Assembly: GCA_016303065.1 (NCBI GenBank)
Contig: JAEDMJ010000035.1
Span: 1-20,420 of the forward strand
Reading direction: 5' to 3'
DNA from: Clostridiales bacterium
GTDB lineage: Bacteria > Bacillota > Clostridia > Oscillospirales > QAMX01
DNA: 20,420 bases
Part shown: positions 6,084 through 14,111 of the stretch, piece after piece
How the letters are laid out: each line of letters opens with the position of its first letter
Position numbering within the stretch: position 1 is the stretch's first letter
The notes under the pieces: model-generated
Databases searched by the model: none
The model's input: the letters and a program-made list of their open reading frames with translations, nothing else
What the model was told of the DNA's origin: nothing
Made by a program: the position numbers and the translations under genes

Positions 6084-8213
6084 TTATTCAAAAAACATAT
6101 ATTTTCCGGGTTCCAGATCGAATTCCTTTTCGCCAAGGCGCACGCGCGCGGGGGTCGGCGTGTGTATCTCGTACCGAAGACCCTCGTTTTCGTAATACCA
6201 TCCGGAAAAGATCCTTCCGTAAGCGGAATCGACGGACGCTTCGAGCCAGCCCAGACGCTTGTCCGGCTTCGGCGCAATGCGGACCTTTTCAAATCCGGGC
6301 GCCTCCTCGACGGGCTGTATTCCCGCCGCCTCCTCGTACACCCAGCCCATGACCGAACCGTAGGCATAGTGGTTGAAAGAGTTCATGTCCGCGCTCCAGA
6401 AGCTGCCGTCTTCCATAATTCCGTCCCAGTGCTCCCAAACGGTCGTCGCTCCCTTTGTGACGGGATACAGCCACGAAGGGTACTCCGTGCGCAGGAGCAG
6501 ATCGTAAGCCAGGCCCGTGTATCCGTTCTGACTAAGCGCAAAAAGCAGATACGGCGTGCCCACAAACCCCGTTTGAAGGGCGGTTCCCGCTCCGGTGATC
6601 CTGTCCGCAAGCTCCGCCGCCGTCGCGGCGGGATCTTCCGTCAGACCGAAGACCAGGGCAAGGACATCTTCGGTCTGGGTGGTGTACTCCGTAAAGGTGC
6701 GGCGGAATTTTGAGACGATCTTTTCATGGAGATCGATGTACTCCGCCGGATCTTTTCCGAGAGCCCCGCAGGTGCGCGCCAGAATATCCGCACAGTTTGC
6801 ATAAAACGCCGAAGCGATGAAATCCTCCCTCGTGCTTCCCGTATAGCTTCCCGCCGGAGCATCAAGTCCCAGCCAGTCCCCGAAATGTTTGCAGCCCGTC
6901 CAGAGATATTCGTCCTTTGTGGCGCCTGCAATGTATTCTGCCCAGCCTTTCATGCTTTCAAACTGGCGGGCAAGGACGGCGCTGTCTCCGTAAGACATAT
7001 AAATCTGCCACGGAACGATCACCGCTGCGTCGCCCCAGGCAGCGGAGTTGCTCTTTTCGCCGATGGCGGGAATGAAGTGAGGGATCCCTCCCGACGGAAG
7101 CTGATCCGCCGCCATGTCGCCGAGCCATTTTGAAAAGAACTTCTTGACGTTGTAGTTATAGCACGCCGTCTTCACAAACACCTGGGCGTCCCCGGTCCAG
7201 CCCAAACGCTCGTCCCTCTGGGGGCAGTCCGTCGGAACGTCCAGGAAATTTCCCCTCTGCCCCCAGAGCACGTTTTCGTAAAGGCGGTTTATCATCGCAT
7301 TGCCGCAGCGCATATATCCCGTTCTTTGCATAACGGAACAGACGAGTATCGCCGTAAAGTCGTTTACCGCGGGTTCTCCGGGGAATCTGTCAAGGCGGAT
7401 ATACCTGAATCCGAAAAACGTAAGACGGGGCTTGTAGGTCTGTTCACCGTCACGGCAGACGTAACAGAGCTTCGCCTTTGCGGAACGGTAGTTGTCGTTA
7501 TAGAAGTTTCCGTTTTTATCCAGAACCTCCGCGTGGGATATCTCAATTTCATCCCCGTCGCGGGCGTTCACGGTGAATTCGACGTAGCCCGTGATCTCCT
7601 GGCCGAAATCCACGACAGTCTCACCGGCGGGAGTTGAAAAGATGCGGCGAGGCTTCACGCGCTCCTGTTCACAGACGACCTCTCCCTCCTGCTGAATAAG
7701 GTTGTCCGTGCCTTTTTCAAGGATCTTGACCGGCATTTCCGGCGCATTTGTCACCCTTGCGTCGGCTCTCTCGCCGTTGTAGAGTTCGCTGAAACGGACG
7801 GCGCTCTCTCGCGCGCGCCAGCTTCCGTCGGTAAGTATGTACTCCCCGCGTCCTCCGGCGTATTCAATTTTAAGCTCAGCGATGAGGCCCGCGGGCTGTC
7901 CCGGTTTTATCGAGCCCCAGGGCCCCCGGTACCAGCCTTTTCCGACAAGTATGCAAAGCTCGTTTTCTCCGCGCAGCATTTCCGTGACGTCATACTGCTG
8001 ATACTGGTGGCGAAATTCATATGAAGTCCAGCCCGGCGCCATGACAAAATTTCCGACGCGACCGGAGTTCAGCCGCGCTTCGTAAACTCCCATTGCCGTC
8101 ACGCTCAAAACCGCCCGGCTTATCTCCCCGTCACAGGAAAATCTGCGGCAAAATTCCGGGCACACATCTCCCATCGGCTCTGCGGGCGCGATCCATTTTG
8201 CGATCCAATCCAT
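6084..8213 (-). CDS. GH78 alpha-L-rhamnosidase, probably intracellular
   Basis: Predicted inverting glycosidase removing terminal alpha-L-rhamnose from glycosides; 709 residues, no signal peptide. The start MDWIAKWIAP matches the N-terminal beta-sandwich of bacterial rhamnosidases (about 5-150), so the extra N-terminal beta domain of many 900-1000-residue members is absent. A second beta domain follows (about 185-300), then the (alpha/alpha)6 catalytic barrel with DVPTDCPQRDERLGWTGD (325-342), where Asp334/Glu335 are general-acid candidates. WEHWDG (593-598) offers Glu594 as candidate base, and NSFNHYAYGSV (611-621) is typical. A C-terminal beta domain ends the protein. The ATG at 8213 follows GAGAGGTGG by 11 nt; a GTG five codons earlier overlaps that site. 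Last gene of the operon, 33 nt after pepT. The free substrate (plant flavonoid or polysaccharide oligomer) is unknown. Confidence 0.92.
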   Translation of the reverse strand: MDWIAKWIAPAEPMGDVCPEFCRRFSCDGEISRAVLSVTAMGVYEARLNSGRVGNFVMAPGWTSYEFRHQYQQYDVTEMLRGENELCILVGKGWYRGPWGSIKPGQPAGLIAELKIEYAGGRGEYILTDGSWRARESAVRFSELYNGERADARVTNAPEMPVKILEKGTDNLIQQEGEVVCEQERVKPRRIFSTPAGETVVDFGQEITGYVEFTVNARDGDEIEISHAEVLDKNGNFYNDNYRSAKAKLCYVCRDGEQTYKPRLTFFGFRYIRLDRFPGEPAVNDFTAILVCSVMQRTGYMRCGNAMINRLYENVLWGQRGNFLDVPTDCPQRDERLGWTGDAQVFVKTACYNYNVKKFFSKWLGDMAADQLPSGGIPHFIPAIGEKSNSAAWGDAAVIVPWQIYMSYGDSAVLARQFESMKGWAEYIAGATKDEYLWTGCKHFGDWLGLDAPAGSYTGSTREDFIASAFYANCADILARTCGALGKDPAEYIDLHEKIVSKFRRTFTEYTTQTEDVLALVFGLTEDPAATAAELADRITGAGTALQTGFVGTPYLLFALSQNGYTGLAYDLLLRTEYPSWLYPVTKGATTVWEHWDGIMEDGSFWSADMNSFNHYAYGSVMGWVYEEAAGIQPVEEAPGFEKVRIAPKPDKRLGWLEASVDSAYGRIFSGWYYENEGLRYEIHTPTPARVRLGEKEFDLEPGKYMFFE

Positions 8214-8246
8214 AAAATGAAATTCCACCTCTCGTAAACAAAGAAT

Positions 8247-9488
8247 TTAAGACTGTATGCCCACCTGAAATTCGCTCTTTGCGGCTCGCTCCGCGATTTT
8301 CACAAGCGCCAGCACCGCCCGCTCCATTTCTTCGGCAACGGCAAATTCGGAACGTCCGTGGTGGCCGTGGCTTCCCGTTCCGATATTCGGACAGGGAAGC
8401 CCCATGAACGAAAGCCTCGATCCGTCCGTTCCTCCGCGGACGGGAAGGCTGACCGGTTCGCACCCCAAAGCGCGGATAGCATCCCTTGCAAGCTCCAGAA
8501 TCTCCGGGGTTTGCAGGATCACTTCGGCCATATTGCGGTACTGATCGACGATCTCCACGCTCACAGTGCCAGAGCCGTATTTTTTGTTCAGCTTTTCCGC
8601 GGCTTCCAAAACGGTCTTCTTCTTTTCTTCCAGTTTTTCCGCGTCGTGATCTCTCAGTATGTATTTGAGCTCCGCGGTCTCAACGCATCCGGACATATCC
8701 GTCAAATGGAAGAACCCCTCGTAGCCTTCCGTATTTTCCGGTCTTTCTCCGGAGGGAAGCAGCGCGTCAAATTCCAGCGCCACCCGCGAGGCGTTCACCA
8801 TTCTCCCCTTTGCGCTTCCGGGGTGGATGCTTTTTCCGGTTACGGACACCTTTGCCGCCGCGGCGTTGAAAGTCTCAAACTCGACCTCTCCGAAGGCTCC
8901 GCCGTCGCAGGTGTATGCAAACGACGCTCCAAACCCCTCAACGTCAAAAAGATCCGCTCCACGGCCAATCTCCTCGTCCGGAGTGAATCCAACGGCGATA
9001 TCCCCGTGAAGCACTTCCGGATGCTCATTCAGATACTCGCAGAAGGTTACGATCTCAGCGACCCCCGCCTTGTCGTCCGCACCGAGAAGCGTGCTTCCGT
9101 CCGTTGTGACGACGGTCTTTCCCCTGTATTTCAAAAGCTCCGGCATATCCGCCGGATCGATGCTCCCGTGCGGCCGCAGAACCGGCCCTCCGCCGTAGTT
9201 TTCGACAATCACCGGCTTCACGTTTTTGTCCGGCGCGTCCGGAGAAACGTCCATGTGCGCGATAAAGCCCACTGTTTTCCCGCTCCAGCCCGGAATGTTC
9301 GAAGGTATCTTTCCGTATACATACCCGTGGCTGTCCGCGCGTGCCTCAACGCCGAGAGCGCAAAGCTCCGAAACGAGATATTTGGCAAATTCAAGCTGCG
9401 CGGGTGTGCTGGGACAGTTTTCGCAGTCTGAGTCCGACGCGGTTTCAAATTCCGTATACTTTATCAGCCGTTCGCAAGCTTTTCTCAT
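8247..9488 (-). CDS. pepT: Peptidase T (tripeptide aminopeptidase)
   Basis: Zinc-dependent M20B peptidase that removes the N-terminal residue of tripeptides in the cytosol. The 413 residues compare with 408 in E. coli. Metal and catalytic residues align nearly position for position: His78 and Asp80 (HMD), Asp139 (GADDK), Glu172/Glu173 (DEEIG), Asp195 (CDGG) and a C-terminal His at 376-377 (GSHGHHG). NAAAAKVSVTGKSIHPG (208-224) lies in the lid/dimerisation domain. The ATG at 9488 is preferred because AAAGGTG lies 9 nt upstream; an ATG three codons earlier abuts that site. It follows the Gfo/Idh gene by 8 nt and precedes GH78 by 33 nt, so it is cotranscribed with sugar genes without an obvious functional link. 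Confidence 0.95.
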   Translation of the reverse strand: MRKACERLIKYTEFETASDSDCENCPSTPAQLEFAKYLVSELCALGVEARADSHGYVYGKIPSNIPGWSGKTVGFIAHMDVSPDAPDKNVKPVIVENYGGGPVLRPHGSIDPADMPELLKYRGKTVVTTDGSTLLGADDKAGVAEIVTFCEYLNEHPEVLHGDIAVGFTPDEEIGRGADLFDVEGFGASFAYTCDGGAFGEVEFETFNAAAAKVSVTGKSIHPGSAKGRMVNASRVALEFDALLPSGERPENTEGYEGFFHLTDMSGCVETAELKYILRDHDAEKLEEKKKTVLEAAEKLNKKYGSGTVSVEIVDQYRNMAEVILQTPEILELARDAIRALGCEPVSLPVRGGTDGSRLSFMGLPCPNIGTGSHGHHGRSEFAVAEEMERAVLALVKIAERAAKSEFQVGIQS

Positions 9489-9496
9489 CGCTTTCA

Positions 9497-10504
9497 TCAC
9501 CTTTCGCACTCGTATCTGAAGCCAAGATCCAGCCGCGCCCGTTCGAGAATGCGCTGAACGCACATCGTCGCGCTTTGGGGAACGACGCTGCTCTCGATCC
9601 TTCCCGCGAGAATGTCCTCCGTGACGGAAACGATCTCGTGGACAAACCCCTGTTCATGTCTTTCCGGATGAACCTCATACTCTTTGCCGTCCTCCGGCCT
9701 GACCAGGAATTTTTCCGCATTCCAGAACGAAGGCATGACGATATAACCTTTTTCGCAGTAAACCCGGCCCGTATCCTCCATTTTGGTTTTTATCGCACAG
9801 GCCGCCACCGTTTCCGGGCCGTTTTCATAGCCGCAAACCGTAACGGAGCGCTCGTCGCAGCCCGTGGGCGCGAACAGCTTCCCCGTTGTCTGTACCGAAG
9901 AGGGCTCTCTGTCCCCGGCGATCATCGAAAGCCACGACGCCGGATAGACGCCCATATCCAGAAGAGCGCCTCCGCCGAGTCTCGGGTCGTATATTCTGTG
10001 GGTAAGGGGCCAGTCGTCGGAGAAGTGCGCCCCGAAGCTTGCCCAGGCGGTGTGCACCCTTCCAAGCGTCCCCGATTCCAAAAAGGCTTTCAGCTCACGG
10101 TTCACAGGAAGAAAGCGCGTCCACATGGCCTCACAGGCGAAAAGCCCCCGCGCCCTTGCCTCTCCGAAGACCGCTTCCGCCTGGGCGGGGTTGAGCGTAA
10201 AGGATTTTTCCGCAAGAACGTGCTTTCCGGCGCGGAGCGCCAAAAGCGAGTGCTCCGCGTGGTGGCTGTGCGGGCTTGCAACATATACGATGTCCACGTC
10301 GGGACAGGCGGCAAACTCTTCGTAATTTCCAAAACACCTTTCCTTCGGAATTCCGTGTCTTTCGCCGAACTTCTCCGCCGTTTCCTTTGCCCGCGAACCG
10401 ACGGCGGCAAGCTCCGCCCCCGGCACGCACTTCAGCGCGTCCGCAAATTTGTTGGCTATCCCTCCGGTTGCCAGTATTCCCCAGCGAAGTCCGTCTTTTT
10501 TCAT
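9497..10504 (-). CDS. Gfo/Idh/MocA-family oxidoreductase (dihydrodiol/D-xylose dehydrogenase-like)
   Basis: 335 residues, cytosolic NAD(P)-dependent dehydrogenase. The Rossmann segment WGILATGGIANKF (8-20) has the GxGxxA-type turn. The catalytic lysine is in EKS (99-101; the commoner EKP has Pro). CEAMWTRFLP (124-133) and LGGGALLDMGVYP (176-188) are characteristic of the dimeric dihydrodiol dehydrogenase / D-xylose 1-dehydrogenase subgroup. It is therefore a different subfamily from the other Gfo/Idh protein at 2925-3971. The ATG at 10504 is chosen because AAAGGA lies about 11 nt upstream. Two earlier in-frame ATGs exist, the first abutting the coaW stop, and coupled initiation there is possible. 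The substrate is uncertain, perhaps an aldose or glycoside. Confidence 0.87.
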   Translation of the reverse strand: MKKDGLRWGILATGGIANKFADALKCVPGAELAAVGSRAKETAEKFGERHGIPKERCFGNYEEFAACPDVDIVYVASPHSHHAEHSLLALRAGKHVLAEKSFTLNPAQAEAVFGEARARGLFACEAMWTRFLPVNRELKAFLESGTLGRVHTAWASFGAHFSDDWPLTHRIYDPRLGGGALLDMGVYPASWLSMIAGDREPSSVQTTGKLFAPTGCDERSVTVCGYENGPETVAACAIKTKMEDTGRVYCEKGYIVMPSFWNAEKFLVRPEDGKEYEVHPERHEQGFVHEIVSVTEDILAGRIESSVVPQSATMCVQRILERARLDLGFRYECER

Positions 10505-10525
10505 CACAGCGTCCATCCTTTTCAT

Positions 10526-11341
10526 TCAGTCCGCGCAAAGCGCAGCTCCGGCGGAGGTCGTAAACTCCGCCTGGGCGGGAAGCATAAACTCCACGCCGTA
10601 AAGGGGCTCAAGTCTTCCGAATATCTCCGTCGTATACGGCATGTCGGTAAGCGTTCCCGCAAGGACGATCTTCGTCGTGTTCTCGAGCCGCGCCGAAAGC
10701 ACGGCTATCACGCCGATGGTCTGAAACACCATGTTTATGATGCCCATGGCGATATCGTTCTTCGTCGCAAGATCGTCCATTCTCCCGAAATTCGACGCGG
10801 TCGTTCCCGCGGGAAGCGTCGGAATTTCGCCCTTTGTCAAATCGTCCACAAAAAGATCCACATGTTCAAGGCTTCCCCCGTTCGCCGTCTGGACGATGGA
10901 GTCAAAGTCGCGGATGTTCAGCATCTTCCCCGAAAGTCCGAGAACTGTCCCCCCGCCGACGCCCGTGCCGCAGATATGGCTGGCGTTTTTGCCGTCCGCA
11001 GAAATAATGGCCGTACCGGTTCCCATGCTGACGATTATGGCCTTTTCAAGGCCGCTCAAATAGAGTCCGCCCCGCCCGATGGCGCGGAATTCGTCCACCT
11101 TGTCCGCCCGGATGCCGTATATGTCGTCTTCAAGGGCCGACGCGCCGACTCCCGTCACCATTATTCTGTCTATATCCGAAAGACGCAGCCCGTTGTCGTC
11201 AAGAAACTTTCCGAAAGCGCCGTAAATCGACGCTTTCGGGTCGTCCGCCTTGACCATAAGGGGGCTTATCATCTTAGATTCCTTCATACCCACTATTTTC
11301 GTCGTGCTTCCGCCGACGTCAATTCCGATAACGATACCCAA
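10526..11341 (-). CDS. coaW: Type II pantothenate kinase
   Basis: ATP-dependent phosphorylation of pantothenate, first step of coenzyme A synthesis, cytosol. The 271 residues compare with about 267 for S. aureus CoaW. The ASKHA fold shows GIDVGGSTTK (6-15, phosphate 1), a likely catalytic Glu84 in DEFRAIGRGG, MGTGTAI (106-112) and GTGVGGGTVLGL (125-136, adenosine side). DLTKGEI...TASNFG (167-186) is a type II signature. I choose TTG at 11341 because the protein then begins like its homologues (M-GIVIGID) and AAAGGTG lies 12 nt upstream. The next in-frame ATG (11374) falls at the predicted transcription start and would be leaderless. First gene of a four-gene operon; its link to sugar and peptide genes is unclear. 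Type II enzymes in general escape tight CoA feedback. Confidence 0.88.
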   Translation of the reverse strand: MGIVIGIDVGGSTTKIVGMKESKMISPLMVKADDPKASIYGAFGKFLDDNGLRLSDIDRIMVTGVGASALEDDIYGIRADKVDEFRAIGRGGLYLSGLEKAIIVSMGTGTAIISADGKNASHICGTGVGGGTVLGLSGKMLNIRDFDSIVQTANGGSLEHVDLFVDDLTKGEIPTLPAGTTASNFGRMDDLATKNDIAMGIINMVFQTIGVIAVLSARLENTTKIVLAGTLTDMPYTTEIFGRLEPLYGVEFMLPAQAEFTTSAGAALCAD

Positions 11342-11379
11342 AGTATGTATCAGCACCTTTCCCTTGTTAATCATCCAAT

Positions 11380-11408
11380 ATTATACCCGTATGCACTGCG
11401 AAAGGCAA
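11380..11408 (-). promoter_or_regulatory. Promoter of the coaW-gfo-pepT-GH78 operon
   Basis: Minus strand: TTGCCT (11408-11403), 17-bp spacer, TATAAT (11385-11380). The predicted start near 11373 leaves a leader of about 32 nt to the TTG codon. Its -35 is separated by 51 bp from the -35 of the divergent promoter at 11460-11488, so a shared regulator could act here, but no clear operator was seen. Confidence 0.72.
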
Positions 11409-11459
11409 GCTTTTTATCCCCCTTTTTTCCGAAACACGGATGTTTTCTCCCGTTCGTGC

Positions 11460-11488
11460 TTGCGTTTGAAAGCGTAAAGAGCTATAAT
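11460..11488 (+). promoter_or_regulatory. Promoter of the phosphoesterase gene
   Basis: TTGCGT (11460-11465), 17-bp spacer, TATAAT (11483-11488). The leader to the ATG at 11524 is about 30 nt and contains AGAAAGG, 14 nt before the start, a weak ribosome binding site. It is divergent from the coaW promoter. Confidence 0.7.
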
Positions 11489-11523
11489 ATCCAAAAGACC
11501 CAAGAAAGGCAGAATCTTCAACC

Positions 11524-13155
11524 ATGAAAAACAAACCCGCCCGAGGCTCTGCCCCGGTTCCTGATCATCTCTTTGTCTCCATATGCGGAGACGCCAAAAC
11601 CTCGATGGCCGTCACATGGCGAACCTCCCAAGACGCGGACAGCGGATACGTCCTTTTCCGCCCCGAATGGGAAAATCCCGGCCGCGAGAAAAAATGCGCC
11701 GCCGTCTCCCGCCCGATAAAAAGCGATATTGACGAAAGCGTCATGCACACTGCAATCCTCTCCGGACTCACTCCCGGCACGAAGTATTTCTACACTGCCG
11801 GAAACGATATTTTCCGCTCGGAAGAGTTCGCCTTCTCCACAGAACCCGAATACCTTCCTTATTATTCATTTATCGTCATTGCCGACGAACAGAACGAAGA
11901 GCCCTTTCTCACTCCGAACTACGCTCCGGTCCGCCGAATGCTTGAACGCGCGCTTGAAAAGTGCCCGGAGGCCAAGTTCATCCTCACCCTCGGCGACAAT
12001 GTCTCGGACGGACAGAACGAGCTCCAGTGGAACGGTCTTTTCCACGGTCTTCGCGGGATATGTGAAAAACTCCCCCTCATGATGCTGACGGGGAACCATG
12101 ACAACCGCGGCTACCGCAAATACGACGAAACCGGCAAGGACGGGAAATTCTACCTCGACCACGCCGATTTCTTCGACGAGCAGTTTGCGCTTTCCTATCC
12201 CCGAAACGGTTTTAAGGGGTTTGAGACCGAAAACTTTTCCTTTGACTACGGCAGCGTACATTTTACCATGATGGGCATAAACAGCTATGCCGAACTCGGA
12301 AAGTGGGCGGCGGACGACATCAACACAAGCGGCGCCGCCTGGAAAATAGCGGCTTTTCACTTCCCCTTCTTTCCGGTAATGTCCGAAGGCGTCGGCGCGC
12401 TCTGCTGGGACGAGCTCTGCAAACCCTTCTGGGAGGCAAAGCCCGACCTTCTCCTTATGGGGCACGAACACTCCTACGCCCGGTCGTATCCCCTTGACCG
12501 CCTCGAGGCGAAAAACCGTCCCTCCGAAGGAACGGTTCACTGCATTCTCGGCAACAGCGGCGAAAACTGTTTTTCCTCCAACGCGCCGAAGCTCCGCTAT
12601 TCCTTCTTCCATCCCCAGGAGGAAAAAACCTGTATGTACGCCCTTGTCCACGTCTCACCCGAAAGGCTCACCGTCGAGGTAATGCTGGACGACGGGCGCG
12701 GCGTCGACACCTTTTCCATCGACAAAGAGCGGGATCTCATTATCCCGCCCGTGGTTCCTCCGGTTTATATGCGCACAAGGATCGCCTGGAAAGGGGCGAT
12801 TGTGGAAATGGCCGCGCGCGACCTTGCCTGTTATGCCCGCGGAGATGATTTCCTGATACCTTTTGCCTCCGTCGTCCAGTGCATCGGCGCTTTTGCGGAA
12901 AAAGAGCCGGGGCTTCTGCGAATCCGGCTCTTTGGCCACACCGCCGAGTTCCGCGAAGGACAGACCGAAGCCTCCGCAGACGGAAAGCCCTTCAGGCTCC
13001 GTCTGGCGCCGGAAAGACTCGACAAGGGCCAGCTTTTCGTTTCCGTTTCGGATGCCGCCGACATATTCGGTCTTCGCTGGGGATATGCCGCCCACAACAA
13101 TATTGTGGATCTCGATTACCCCAGCGAGGAATACCCCCTCACCCCGCAGCCCTGA
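11524..13155 (+). CDS. Purple-acid-phosphatase-like metallophosphoesterase with C-terminal stalk-like domain
   Basis: 543 residues in three parts. Residues 12-107 look like the fibronectin-III-like N-domain of purple acid phosphatases (GLTPGTKYFY). Residues 114-320 are a calcineurin-like phosphoesterase with IADEQ (Asp121), LGDN (Asp158), GNHD (190-193), AFHFPFF (His279) and MGHEHSYAR (His314, His316). The ferric-iron Tyr of the purple GDxxY motif is absent (GDNVS), so it should not be a true purple enzyme. Residues 415-531 resemble the copper amine oxidase N-domain/stalk repeat, ending FVSVSDAADIFGLRW. That module is normally extracellular, yet no signal peptide is visible at the ATG, which has only a weak ribosome binding site (AGAAAGG, 14 nt away). 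The substrate is unknown: phosphomonoester, diester or nucleotide. Domain 1 and 2 calls are firm, the C-terminal one tentative. Confidence 0.85.
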   Translation: MKNKPARGSAPVPDHLFVSICGDAKTSMAVTWRTSQDADSGYVLFRPEWENPGREKKCAAVSRPIKSDIDESVMHTAILSGLTPGTKYFYTAGNDIFRSEEFAFSTEPEYLPYYSFIVIADEQNEEPFLTPNYAPVRRMLERALEKCPEAKFILTLGDNVSDGQNELQWNGLFHGLRGICEKLPLMMLTGNHDNRGYRKYDETGKDGKFYLDHADFFDEQFALSYPRNGFKGFETENFSFDYGSVHFTMMGINSYAELGKWAADDINTSGAAWKIAAFHFPFFPVMSEGVGALCWDELCKPFWEAKPDLLLMGHEHSYARSYPLDRLEAKNRPSEGTVHCILGNSGENCFSSNAPKLRYSFFHPQEEKTCMYALVHVSPERLTVEVMLDDGRGVDTFSIDKERDLIIPPVVPPVYMRTRIAWKGAIVEMAARDLACYARGDDFLIPFASVVQCIGAFAEKEPGLLRIRLFGHTAEFREGQTEASADGKPFRLRLAPERLDKGQLFVSVSDAADIFGLRWGYAAHNNIVDLDYPSEEYPLTPQP

Positions 13156-13185
13156 AGGCCTTTCCGGCAGGCTCCGCAAAGGCCT
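13156..13185 (+). terminator. Possible weak hairpin terminator after the phosphoesterase gene
   Basis: AGGCCTTT (13156-13163) and AAAGGCCT (13178-13185) form an 8-bp stem with a 14-nt loop directly after the stop codon. The following sequence is GGAAAATTTC, not a real T-run, so read-through into the PHP gene about 100 nt on is likely. The rest of this 133-bp gap shows no clear promoter. Confidence 0.35.
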
Positions 13186-13288
13186 GGAAAATTTCATTCC
13201 TGAAAGCGACCGCCTCCCTCCGGCTTTTCCGAAGCTCAGGGGGAAGCAAAACTGTTTTCTACACTATTTTTTTCAAAAGGAGACCAGT

Positions 13289-14035
13289 ATGTTCTGTTTT
13301 GAAAGATGCTATGATCTTGACGAGCTGACAAGAAGCAATATGCACATCCACACCCATTTTTCAAGCTGTGCAAAGCCTGAAATGACGTTTTCCGCAATCG
13401 TCAAAGAAGCCGACCGCTGCGGTCTGACCGATATTGCGCTTACCGACCACTCCGGCCCGGACGAAAAGGACCAGATATCCCGCTGTTTTGAAACCCTGAA
13501 AAAAGAAAGGGACGGGACCGCCACCCGCGTTCGTGTCCGGATCGGCTCGGAGCTTTCTCTCTACGGCGTCGGAAAATACAGCGAAACTCCCGAAACCATG
13601 CGAAAACTCGAATACCGCCTTTTCTCACAGAACCATTATCACCTCAGGACCTGGGAACACCCGGAAGACCGTTCGCCCCGCGGCTATATCCTCCACACTC
13701 TGGCATGCCTCTCCGAGCTTTTCAACACCGACTACGCCGACTGCATCGCGCACCCCATCGCTCCGATAAAGATCAAGTCCCTTGAAAATCCGGAGAGACT
13801 GTTCGACAGCATCAGCGACAACGAGCTGGGCGGCATAATGGAAAAGGCTGAGAACGCCCGGTGCGCCTGGGAACTCCACAGCGGCGTCGTGCTCACCTGG
13901 CCGGAATGGTCCCGGAGATTTTTCAATATCGGGCGTGAGGTCGGCTCTCATTTCACTTTTGCCTCCGACGCGCACACGATTGCCGCAATCGATCCCGCTC
14001 CGGTACTTCCGCAATACAAAAAAATACTCCTCTGA
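13289..14035 (+). CDS. PHP-domain phosphoesterase
   Basis: 248 residues, cytosolic, single PHP-fold barrel with a trinuclear metal site. Ligand motifs in order: HIH (His19/His21 in NMHIHTHFS), TDH (52-54), Glu88 in GSELS, QNHYH (His116/His118), IAHP (His155) and SDAH (Asp227/His229). Family members include histidinol phosphatases of the HisK/HisJ type, nucleotide phosphatases and polymerase exonuclease domains. Here only the PHP domain is present. A histidinol-phosphatase role is possible given hisHF in the window, but the distance (about 12 kb) and separate operon make it weak. The ATG at 13289 has AAAAGGAG 6 nt upstream, a very good site. It ends before a strong bidirectional terminator. 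Confidence 0.87.
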   Translation: MFCFERCYDLDELTRSNMHIHTHFSSCAKPEMTFSAIVKEADRCGLTDIALTDHSGPDEKDQISRCFETLKKERDGTATRVRVRIGSELSLYGVGKYSETPETMRKLEYRLFSQNHYHLRTWEHPEDRSPRGYILHTLACLSELFNTDYADCIAHPIAPIKIKSLENPERLFDSISDNELGGIMEKAENARCAWELHSGVVLTWPEWSRRFFNIGREVGSHFTFASDAHTIAAIDPAPVLPQYKKILL

Positions 14036-14053
14036 GAAAAACGGACAAAATAA

Positions 14054-14100
14054 TTCAGCGCAGCCGGCTCAAAACCCAGACCGGCTGCGCTGAAAATTTT
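14054..14100 (+). terminator. Strong terminator between the converging PHP and 3D-protein genes
   Basis: A perfect 14-bp inverted repeat, TTCAGCGCAGCCGG (14054-14067) and its complement (14081-14094), with a 13-nt loop. It is followed on the plus strand by AATTTTT. Read on the minus strand the tail is AATTATTTTG, so it can probably serve both genes. Confidence 0.88.
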
Positions 14101-14111
14101 TATCCGCCCGT

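Noticed and set aside
9341..11527. Long plus-strand open frame opposite pepT, gfo and coaW
   Set aside because: Basic, low-complexity translation without motifs, antisense to three well-supported genes; a GC-rich shadow frame.
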